Shown piece after piece: positions 7,543 to 13,297 of a stretch of DNA of 13,297 bases. Source of the stretch: Actinomycetota bacterium (GTDB taxonomy: Bacteria > Actinomycetota > Humimicrobiia > Humimicrobiales > Humimicrobiaceae); NCBI GenBank assembly GCA_016932375.1, contig JAFGDA010000005.1, positions 1 to 13,297 on the forward strand, read 5' to 3'. Position numbers and translations under genes: made by a program. Within the stretch, counting starts at the first letter, position 1. The number at the start of each line of letters is the position of its first letter. The notes below the pieces were generated by a model. The model was not told where the DNA came from. It saw only the letters and a list, made by a program, of their open reading frames with translations, and made no database searches.

Positions 7543-8394
7543 TCAGGATTTTATTGCTATTACTGTTATATTGTCCCGTCCACCATTTTTAAGTGCTTCT
7601 TTGACAAGCTTCTCGGCAATTACTTTTACTTTTTCTTTATTAGTTTCCCTGTTTTTATCGGTTTTTTCTATTATATTTTCTATCTGGCTGTCCCTTACCA
7701 TGGAGTTCAGGCCATCCGAACAAAGGACCAGTATATCACCTGGATTAAGGTTTATGGTGTGGTAATCAGGTTTTATCTTTTCAGATATTCCAAGGACATT
7801 GGTGAGGAAATTTCTCTGCGGATGGTTGAAGGTTTCCTGGTAGCTTATTTCACCCCTGCGGTAAAGCTCTCCTGTAATAGTGTGGTCTTCTGTTACTAAT
7901 TTAAGACCACTCTTGTCCTTATGATAAAGCCTTGAATCCCCGGCATGTATTATGTGGGCAAGATCACCGGAGACCAGGCAGCAGGTAAAGGTGGTGCCCA
8001 TACCGTAATATTCAGTGGAAGATGCTGACATATTGAATACTTCCTTATTTGCTGCTTTAAGGCTGGATATGAGCGTACTTTTAACAGAGCTTTCCGGGAT
8101 TTCATGGATATTTGAAAGTATATTACCGGGAACCGGAACTGCAGTACTTATATTCGTCAGGACTTTAACAGTACCAGTTTCAGTCTTACAGGCACTCGAT
8201 AAATTTTTACCTTCACTCCTTATTTTTTCCGCCAATCTTTTAACAAAGGCTTCAATGGACAGGCTGCTTGCCACCTCACCAGCCAGGTGGCCCCCCATGC
8301 CGTCGGCTACAATGAAAAGGCCGTCTACGGCGTAAAAGGAGTCTTCGTTTTTCTCCCTGTATTTTCCTATGTTGGTAAGGGCATAATATTCCAT
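7543..8394 (-). CDS. stp: PP2C-family serine/threonine protein phosphatase (Stp/PstP type)
   Basis: This metal-dependent phosphatase removes phosphate from Ser/Thr residues and normally opposes the adjacent PASTA kinase. The 283-residue protein shows the PP2C motif set: NED with Asp18, ADGMGGH with Asp31 and Gly32, GMGTT (131-135), HAGDSRLY (150-157), CSDGLN with Asp227 and GGRDNITVI with Asp274. There is no signal peptide or membrane helix. It is longer than typical bacterial Stp proteins (about 240-250). The extra length is mostly a low-complexity Ser/Thr/Lys-rich segment at about 60-105, before GMGTT. The ATG at 8394 has no Shine-Dalgarno but lies 7 bases after a TATAAT box, which suggests a leaderless message. 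It is the first gene of a two-gene unit with pknB. Confidence 0.93.
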   Translation of the reverse strand: MEYYALTNIGKYREKNEDSFYAVDGLFIVADGMGGHLAGEVASSLSIEAFVKRLAEKIRSEGKNLSSACKTETGTVKVLTNISTAVPVPGNILSNIHEIPESSVKSTLISSLKAANKEVFNMSASSTEYYGMGTTFTCCLVSGDLAHIIHAGDSRLYHKDKSGLKLVTEDHTITGELYRRGEISYQETFNHPQRNFLTNVLGISEKIKPDYHTINLNPGDILVLCSDGLNSMVRDSQIENIIEKTDKNRETNKEKVKVIAEKLVKEALKNGGRDNITVIAIKS

Positions 8395-8401
8395 GCATAC
8401 T

Positions 8402-8429
8402 ATTATATTTTATTATTTATTATTTACAA
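8402..8429 (-). promoter_or_regulatory. Predicted promoter of stp-pknB, probably leaderless
   Basis: On the - strand TTGTAA (8429-8424) is followed after 16 bases by a perfect TATAAT (8407-8402). Seven bases later comes the stp ATG (8394). Transcription would then begin at or one base before the start codon, leaving no room for a ribosome binding site, and none is visible. The -10 box is a full consensus match and the -35 matches at four of six positions. Confidence 0.55.
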
Positions 8430-8558
8430 AACAGGTCTTTAATTTTGTTTTCAATGATTGTAAAAAACATGGCAGGGGAAATTCCTATTTGGATAAGTTG
8501 AAAACAGGTCCGGGAGACAATCATATATTATCGTAGATTATTATAATTTAACGGAATT

Positions 8559-9878
8559 TTATGAATTAAGTATATAGTCATTAAGAAGCGATTCCAGATG
8601 TTCCTGTCTTCCGGATGGATTCTCTATTGACTTTAATTTGAGGGCATATTGTTCAAGCGATTTGAAATCAGGATTCTTATCTGAAATTTTCTTTCCAATA
8701 CCATGGCTATAACTCTGGTATCTTTCGGCGACGAAATTATCGAATATCCCATCTTTTATTATCCTGAGTGCCGCCTTTAAACCTTTTGCAAAACTATCCA
8801 TTCCGGCGACATGTGCATAAAACATATCTTCAGGCGTATAGGAAGGCCTTCTCGGTTTTGCATCAAAATTCAGTCCCCCTTTTTCGAATCCGCCCATTTT
8901 CAGTATCTCATACATGCAAAGGGTAGTGGAATACAGGTCAGTAGGAAACTGGTCCGTATCCCATCCGAGCAAAAGGTCCCCCTGATTTGCGTCTACTGAA
9001 CCAAGCATTCCATTAATTCTTGCAATTCTTAAATCATGCTGTAATGTATGCCCGGCAAGGGTTGCGTGGTTTGCCTCAATATTGAATTTGAAATGCCTGT
9101 CGAGGTTATATGTCTTGAGAAAGGACAATGCTGAAGAAACATCGAAGTCATATTGATGTTTTGTGGGTTCCTTGGGCTTGGGTTCTATGAGGAATTGCCC
9201 ATCAAATCCTATCTCTTTGGCGTAATCTACCGCCATCTGCATGAAAAATCCCATGTTGTCCAATTCCATTTTCATATCTGTATTTAACAGTGTCTCATAG
9301 CCTTCCCTGCCTCCCCAGAAGACGTAATTTTGGCCTCCAAGTTCTTTTGTTATTTCGAGGGCTTTCTTGACCTGCGCAGCTGCATAGGCAAATACATCTG
9401 CATTGCAGCTTGTAGAAGCACCATGGATGTATCTGACATTATTGAAAAGATTGGCCGTACCCCACAGGAGCTTTATTCCTGTTTCAGACATCATCTTCCT
9501 TATCAATCTTACTATTTTATCAAGGTTTTTATTTGTTTCTGAAAGTGTTTTACCTTCAGGGGCAATATCCCTGTCGTGAAAACAAAAATATTCTATCCCA
9601 AGTTTCTGCATAAACTCAAAGGCAGCATAAACTCTCTCTTCAGCCATTTTCATGGGTGAAGATACATCATGCCAGGGCCGTACATAAGCAGGTGCCCCAA
9701 ACTGGTCGTCTCCACCGCAGCACATTGTATGCCAGTATGCCATTGAGAACCTCAAATGCTCTTTCATCGATTTTTCTCCGGTTATTTCTACTGGATTATA
9801 TTGCCTGAAAAACAAACCATGTCCGGTCTTACCGGGACTGAATTCTATTTTTATTATATCTGGAAAATACTCCTTCAT
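8559..9878 (-). CDS. xylA: Xylose isomerase, class II
   Basis: XylA interconverts D-xylose and D-xylulose (and often D-glucose and D-fructose) in the cytoplasm with two divalent metal ions. The 439-residue length and extended N terminus are those of class II enzymes (440 in E. coli). Catalytic His101 and Asp104 lie in FCFHDRDIAPEG. Metal ligands are Glu232 and the nearby Lys234 in EPKPKEPTKHQYD, Glu268 and His271 in EANHATLAGH, Asp296, and Asp307 and Asp309 in WDTDQFPTD. AGGAG lies 5 bases before the ATG, so the start is firm. It is downstream of the ROK regulator on the same strand, 133 bases away. No xylulokinase gene is in the window, so the next pathway step is encoded elsewhere. Confidence 0.97.
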   Translation of the reverse strand: MKEYFPDIIKIEFSPGKTGHGLFFRQYNPVEITGEKSMKEHLRFSMAYWHTMCCGGDDQFGAPAYVRPWHDVSSPMKMAEERVYAAFEFMQKLGIEYFCFHDRDIAPEGKTLSETNKNLDKIVRLIRKMMSETGIKLLWGTANLFNNVRYIHGASTSCNADVFAYAAAQVKKALEITKELGGQNYVFWGGREGYETLLNTDMKMELDNMGFFMQMAVDYAKEIGFDGQFLIEPKPKEPTKHQYDFDVSSALSFLKTYNLDRHFKFNIEANHATLAGHTLQHDLRIARINGMLGSVDANQGDLLLGWDTDQFPTDLYSTTLCMYEILKMGGFEKGGLNFDAKPRRPSYTPEDMFYAHVAGMDSFAKGLKAALRIIKDGIFDNFVAERYQSYSHGIGKKISDKNPDFKSLEQYALKLKSIENPSGRQEHLESLLNDYILNS

Positions 9879-10011
9879 ATTAGCTCCTGTAGTTGATATT
9901 GAATATTACATACCCAAATATTATCTTTTAAACATCTGGCAACCGATAATTATATAACAATTAGAACTGAAAATTTTTAAAATATTATAGAGCTGAATTA
10001 TTAAATAAAAA
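9879..10011 (-). promoter_or_regulatory. AT-rich leader of xylA with possible -10 boxes
   Basis: This 133-base gap between the ROK gene and xylA is very AT-rich. On the - strand it holds two TATAAT sequences (9989-9984 and 9954-9949), neither with a convincing -35 at 16-18 bases, and the xylA Shine-Dalgarno AGGAG (9888-9884). xylA may have its own promoter here or be read through from the ROK gene. No intrinsic terminator hairpin is visible. Confidence 0.3.
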
Positions 10012-11226
10012 CTAATTAAAAAACATTGAGATAACATAAGATGCAGCGCCTAATGCACCCACCTCATCACCGAGTTTCGAATATTCGATATCTGATTCTT
10101 TTTTAATCCTTGGCAGGGAGATCTCATTTACTTTTTTTCTTATATTATTTAAAAATTTTTTACCTGCGCCTGTAAATATTCCCTGTATTACAATCATCTG
10201 AGGATCGTAAAGAAGGATTATATTGGATATACCAATAGCAAACCATCTGGATATATCTTCGAGAATTTTCAATGCGAGAACATCATTACCATCTGCTGCA
10301 TTAAAAATATCATTCATATTAATATCTTCCGGTTTATTTTTTGCAAAGATTAATGAATCGGGAGATTCTTCATAACCTTCTTTTGCCATTCTCAGTACTC
10401 TCTTGGTGGAGACCATCGCCTCGAAACAGCCCTTTGCACCGCATGAGCATATCTCGCTGCCTTCAGGATTTATGGTCACATGTCCAACTTCTCCAAATAA
10501 AAAGTGGTCGCCTCTTTTAATTTCTCCATCCATGATAACTCCCGAACCGAGACCCTTGCCAGCTTTAAAAGCCACAATATTTTTCTTACCGCGTGCAATC
10601 CCTGCCACTTTTTCAGCAAAAGCCTGGAACCTGTTATTATTATCAACATACACAGGAATTTTATCGGGAAGAAACTTCAATATGTGGTCTTTTAAATGGA
10701 CATTCTCACCCCATGATGGAAAATGCGGAGAAAATATGATTATCCCGTCTTTATAGTTCGTTATAGCATAAGCGCCTATTGCCATACCAATAATCTTTTT
10801 CCGGTCATTAATTACACCTTCAATGACCTGTTCATATGATTCAATAACCTTACCAAGGAAAGAGTCAAAATTTTCATCTGTTTCCAAATCTACATTTACC
10901 TTTTTCAATATTTCTCCATTTAGATTTGTAGCCACCGACAGCAGCCTATTGGCAGAAATATCCATACCGATAGCATAACCACCATCTTTATTAAATTTAA
11001 AGATATTTGGTCGTTTACCGCCTTCTTCGGAAGAAACTCCCTTACCTGTAATAATAACAAGTCCGTTTTCAACATAATAATTCATTATTTTCATCAGTGT
11101 CGTTTTGCTGAGTTTTACTTTGCGGGAAAGCACTGCTACGGAAATCTCTCCGGAAGTCCTGAGGATATTCAGGATAGCTTTTCGGTTAATATGTTTAAGG
11201 GCCTTTGGTTTTCTTATGATTTCCAT
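10012..11226 (-). CDS. ROK-family transcriptional repressor (XylR/NagC-like)
   Basis: Proteins of this family repress sugar genes and are released by a sugar ligand. The 404-residue product has an N-terminal winged helix-turn-helix (about 13-60), a wing ending in EEGGKRPN (67-74), and a ROK sugar-kinase-like domain from about 84. The ROK zinc site is intact: His249 with Cys260, Cys262 and Cys267 in CSCGAKGCFE. Kinase function looks lost: the phosphate-binding DxGxT segment reads DISAN (89-93), and the catalytic Asp position appears to be Asn197 in VDNNNRF. Neighbours xylA (same strand) and the divergent sugar permeases suggest it controls pentose or related sugar use, so XylR is a plausible name, but the ligand is not proven. 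A palindrome lies just before its start. Confidence 0.9.
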   Translation of the reverse strand: MEIIRKPKALKHINRKAILNILRTSGEISVAVLSRKVKLSKTTLMKIMNYYVENGLVIITGKGVSSEEGGKRPNIFKFNKDGGYAIGMDISANRLLSVATNLNGEILKKVNVDLETDENFDSFLGKVIESYEQVIEGVINDRKKIIGMAIGAYAITNYKDGIIIFSPHFPSWGENVHLKDHILKFLPDKIPVYVDNNNRFQAFAEKVAGIARGKKNIVAFKAGKGLGSGVIMDGEIKRGDHFLFGEVGHVTINPEGSEICSCGAKGCFEAMVSTKRVLRMAKEGYEESPDSLIFAKNKPEDINMNDIFNAADGNDVLALKILEDISRWFAIGISNIILLYDPQMIVIQGIFTGAGKKFLNNIRKKVNEISLPRIKKESDIEYSKLGDEVGALGAASYVISMFFN

Positions 11227-11233
11227 CTTATTT

Positions 11234-11249
11234 TAAATACCTGTATTTA
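11234..11249. promoter_or_regulatory. 16-bp palindrome before the ROK gene, candidate operator
   Basis: TAAATACCTGTATTTA has perfect 7-bp arms around a CT centre. It lies 8-23 bases upstream of the ROK start codon, over its ribosome-binding region. The 14 bases TTTTAAATACCTGT overlapping it recur at 13158-13171, and TTTTAAATAC occurs at 11372-11381 in front of the first permease gene. The position suits autoregulation by the ROK repressor. Binding is inference. Confidence 0.4.
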
Positions 11250-11270
11250 TTACCTTATATATTTTTTTAT

Positions 11271-11276
11271 ATTATA
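11271..11276 (-). promoter_or_regulatory. Possible -10 box of the ROK gene
   Basis: A perfect TATAAT on the - strand lies 44 bases before the ROK start codon. The hexamer 17 bases upstream (TTAAAT) is a poor -35. A leader of about 38 bases would include the palindrome at 11234-11249. Confidence 0.35.
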
Positions 11277-11316
11277 CGATAAAAAAGTAAATTATTTAAG
11301 TAAATTTTAAAACTTC

Positions 11317-11345
11317 TTGACAAAACTAAATTTTGGGTATATTCT
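11317..11345 (+). promoter_or_regulatory. Predicted promoter of the sugar ABC transporter operon
   Basis: A perfect TTGACA at 11317-11322 is followed by TATATT at 11338-11343 (15-base spacing, five of six matches) or TATTCT at 11340-11345 (17-base spacing, four of six). It is divergent from the ROK gene and would give a leader of roughly 100 bases before the first permease. The TTTTAAATAC half-site (11372-11381) falls about 25-35 bases downstream of the expected transcription start. Confidence 0.55.
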
Positions 11346-11452
11346 CATAAACAAAAATATAAAAAAACAATTTTTAAATACATTAAGTTTGAGTCATTAA
11401 TCATATGAATTTTATAAAGATAATTTATTTATTTCTTTTTTAAGGGCAAAGC

Positions 11453-12331
11453 ATGAGATTGAATAAAGGGCGCATTGGGTTTGTATTGCCAGCGGTAGTA
11501 TTTCTTGCTATAGGTAGTTTATTTCCATTCTTCTATTCCCTGGTCAGGAGTTTTCAAAATTGGAATTTAAATGTGCCAGGAGATAAAATAACATTTACCG
11601 GTTTTAACAATTATGCGCAGTTATTTACAAGTTTTGAGGTTTTTGGTAAACCACTGGTAATCACAATTATATTTGTAATATCAAGCATTACCCTTGAATT
11701 TATTATTGCACTTTTGCTTGCACTTCTTATCAGCTCAAGGGATATAAAAGGAAAAAATTTTTTCCGTACCTGTTTAATAATACCGATGGCCACCACACCG
11801 GTAATTGTCGGGTTGATGGGTAAGTATTTGTTTAGTGATTTTGGAATAATAAATCATTATTTAGGTAAGCTCGGAATACCACCTCAACCATGGCTGGGTA
11901 GTTCCACAATGGCATTAATAGTAGTGATAATCGTAGAAGTCTGGCAATGGACCCCATTCATGATCCTGATACTTGAAGCCGGACTGAATGATATACCACA
12001 GACAGCTGTCGAGGCTGCCGATATGGATGGCGCAAAACCCTGGCAGGTGGTCCTGTTTATCAAATTGCCCTTATTAAAGAGATTGATAGTGCTGGCACTG
12101 ATGTTAAGGACAATGGACTGCATAAGGATATTTGACATGATCTGGTCGCTTACTGGTGGAGGACCGGTTAATGCTACCGAGACAGTAAGCATAGCTGCAT
12201 ACAGGATAGCGTTCAGGTACTTCAATATAGGCCTGGGGACTGCTTATTGTTTTATGATTTTAATTATCACTATATTAATCAGCATTTTCTATGTAAATAT
12301 TTTAACGAGAGAGGAACAGGGTGCGTGGTAG
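11453..12331 (+). CDS. Sugar ABC transporter permease, MalF/UgpA type
   Basis: This is one of the two membrane subunits of a carbohydrate importer (CUT1 family). The 292-residue protein has six likely membrane helices, roughly at 8-31, 68-93, 105-127, 152-175, 208-221 and 261-284. The cytoplasmic EAA loop that contacts the ATPase starts at Glu187, with Asp192-Gly193 and Leu205-Pro206 at the usual spacing. The segment WSLTGGGPVNATET (231-244) is typical of the MalF-type partner. AGGG lies 7 bases before the ATG. No binding protein or ATPase gene precedes it. The ATPase may be a shared MsmK/MsiK-like protein encoded elsewhere. Xylose or xylo-oligosaccharides are plausible substrates only from the neighbouring xylA and ROK genes. 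Confidence 0.9.
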   Translation: MRLNKGRIGFVLPAVVFLAIGSLFPFFYSLVRSFQNWNLNVPGDKITFTGFNNYAQLFTSFEVFGKPLVITIIFVISSITLEFIIALLLALLISSRDIKGKNFFRTCLIIPMATTPVIVGLMGKYLFSDFGIINHYLGKLGIPPQPWLGSSTMALIVVIIVEVWQWTPFMILILEAGLNDIPQTAVEAADMDGAKPWQVVLFIKLPLLKRLIVLALMLRTMDCIRIFDMIWSLTGGGPVNATETVSIAAYRIAFRYFNIGLGTAYCFMILIITILISIFYVNILTREEQGAW

Positions 12332-13155
12332 GCAGGACTAAAAAAAATATCATTAAAGGTTTTATTTATTTAATATTGAGTGTAGTCAGCATAATTTCCC
12401 TTTTCCCCATAGTTTTGATGATACTGGGTTCTTTTAAAACTGAAATAGATGTTTTTTCAATGGATCACATCTGGGTTTTTAAACCAAGCATGGAACATTA
12501 TACCGACCTGTTTGTTGCAAAAAATTTCTTAAATAACCTGAAAAATTCCCTGATATTGACAGTTTCATCAACTATTCTCTCTATTATTATAGGGTTGCCT
12601 GCAGCCTATGCCTTTGCAAGATACAGGATGAAAAGGAAAAAAGACATAATGTTCTGGATTTTGAGCCAGAGGATGCTTCCTCCCGTAGCGGTTGTAATCC
12701 CATTCTTTTTAATAGTCAGGTTTCTTGGGTTGCTTGATACCTATATCGCTATCATATTTTTATACACTTTATTTAATCTGCCTCTTGCCATATGGCTATT
12801 GCGGGGGTTTTTAGAAGAAGTACCTGTTGAGATTGAGGAATCCTCCCGGATAGATGGTTGTTCAGAATTTGGTATTCTCTGGAGGATTATAATCCCCTGT
12901 GCAAGTGGAGGTATAGTGGCAACAGGCATAGTATGCATGATTTTTACATGGAACGAATTCCTGTTCGCCCTTGTTCTCAGTTCAAAAAATGTAGTGACTG
13001 CGCCAATTGTGGCAGGGGCGCTGAAGCTTGCCTGGGGATATGGATGGGGGCAGGCTCTGGCTGCAGGTTCGACGGTTATATTGCCAATTGTTGTAATTAC
13101 GATGTTTTTGGGAAGGAGGCTCCAGAGAGGGTTGACATTTGGAGCCGTAAAGTAA
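12325..13155 (+). CDS. Sugar ABC transporter permease, MalG/UgpE type
   Basis: This is the second membrane subunit of the same importer. From the GTG at 12325 the product is 276 residues, the usual size. It has about six membrane helices, with the first at 12-35. The EAA loop runs from Glu171 through Asp177-Gly178 to Pro191, and the C terminus LQRGLTFGAVK is family-typical. The frame is open upstream to 12247 inside the first permease. That extension lacks membrane or family features, so the GTG that overlaps the first permease's stop by 7 bases was chosen; AGAGG lies about 10 bases before it. The overlap implies coupled 1:1 synthesis of the pair. Confidence 0.89.
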   Translation: MVGRTKKNIIKGFIYLILSVVSIISLFPIVLMILGSFKTEIDVFSMDHIWVFKPSMEHYTDLFVAKNFLNNLKNSLILTVSSTILSIIIGLPAAYAFARYRMKRKKDIMFWILSQRMLPPVAVVIPFFLIVRFLGLLDTYIAIIFLYTLFNLPLAIWLLRGFLEEVPVEIEESSRIDGCSEFGILWRIIIPCASGGIVATGIVCMIFTWNEFLFALVLSSKNVVTAPIVAGALKLAWGYGWGQALAAGSTVILPIVVITMFLGRRLQRGLTFGAVK

Positions 13156-13193
13156 TTTTTTAAATACCTGTTGGTTTCCTGAGGCTTATTATG

Positions 13194-13207
13194 TTGACTT
13201 ATGTCAA
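13194..13207. promoter_or_regulatory. TTGAC/GTCAA inverted repeat after the second permease
   Basis: TTGACTTATGTCAA has perfect 5-bp arms around TTAT. It lies 39 bases after the permease stop and about 90 bases before the window end, in the leader of the next gene. The TTGACT half could also serve as a -35 element, but no good -10 follows at 16-18 bases. It could be an operator or a weak hairpin. Confidence 0.3.
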
Positions 13208-13242
13208 ATTGGGTAAAAAAGTAAAAAGAGGTTTTGTAGATC

Positions 13243-13253
13243 AAAGGAGGTGA
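13243..13253 (+). promoter_or_regulatory. Near-perfect Shine-Dalgarno sequence with an 11-codon reading frame
   Basis: AAAGGAGGTGA matches the complement of the usual 16S rRNA 3' tail. It is followed at 13254 by TTG, which opens a frame of 11 codons (Leu/Met-Val-Lys-Lys-Thr-Lys-Ile-Ile-Phe-Asn-Gln) ending in TAA at 13287-13289. The 3-base spacing from GGAGG is short for efficient starting. It may be a leader peptide, a ribosome-loading site or a relic of an earlier start region. Confidence 0.3.
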
Positions 13254-13287
13254 TTGGTAAAAAAAACAAAAATTATTTTTAATCAGT

Positions 13288-13297
13288 AAGGAGGTGA
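13288..13297 (+). promoter_or_regulatory. Shine-Dalgarno sequence of a gene beyond the window
   Basis: AAGGAGGTGA occupies the last ten bases. A start codon is expected within about ten bases past the end. From its position after two importer permeases, the next gene may encode the sugar-binding protein; this is inference. Confidence 0.65.

Noticed and set aside
7121..7765. A 214-codon open frame on the + strand over the start of pknB and the end of stp
   Set aside because: It is antisense to two well-supported genes with intact motifs. Its product shows no recognisable domain and has the look of a shadow frame.
12247..12324. Longer second permease starting inside the first permease
   Set aside because: The added residues are the out-of-frame reading of a membrane helix of the first gene, and the GTG at 12325 gives the normal length.
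1..13297. CRISPR arrays, insertion sequences, tRNA or rRNA genes, toxin-antitoxin or defence genes
   Set aside because: I looked for regularly spaced repeats, transposase motifs, terminal inverted repeats and tRNA-like segments and saw none; all longer frames belong to recognised metabolic, signalling or transport families.

Overview
The window reads as chromosomal DNA from a moderately AT-rich bacterium. It uses many AGA/AGG arginine and ATA isoleucine codons, strong AGGAGG-type ribosome binding sites, and has a PASTA-domain serine/threonine kinase paired with a PP2C phosphatase. PASTA kinases are typical of Gram-positive lineages (Firmicutes, Actinomycetota and deep relatives), so an anaerobic or deep-branching Gram-positive-type organism is a reasonable guess. 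Nothing in the window fixes the genus.

Region 1 (about 1-5672, + strand) is a type II fatty acid synthesis operon in the order fabZ, fabD, fabG, fabF, accD, accA. AccA and AccD form the carboxyltransferase half of acetyl-CoA carboxylase and make malonyl-CoA. FabD moves malonate onto acyl carrier protein, FabF condenses, FabG reduces and FabZ dehydrates. Key catalytic residues could be located in FabZ, FabD, FabG and FabF, and the family motifs are present in AccD and AccA. The acyl carrier protein, FabH, the enoyl reductase, AccB and AccC are not in the window and must be encoded elsewhere.

Region 2 (5699-8394, - strand) is a phosphatase-kinase pair, stp then pknB, transcribed toward the fatty acid operon and separated from accA by only 26 bp with no visible terminator. 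A good -35/-10 pair lies so close to the phosphatase ATG that the transcript is probably leaderless.

Region 3 (8559-13297) is a sugar module. A ROK-family repressor and a class II xylose isomerase lie on the - strand. Divergent from them are two sugar ABC-transporter permeases on the + strand. The window ends on a near-perfect Shine-Dalgarno sequence, so another gene starts just beyond it; a sugar-binding protein would be the natural guess. A 16-bp palindrome sits in front of the ROK start codon, and a 14-base part of it recurs after the second permease. This makes it a candidate operator.

I found no mobile element, CRISPR array, RNA gene or clearly novel defence-type system. Most genes are ordinary housekeeping or sugar-use genes; the interest lies in regulatory sites and a few altered motifs.
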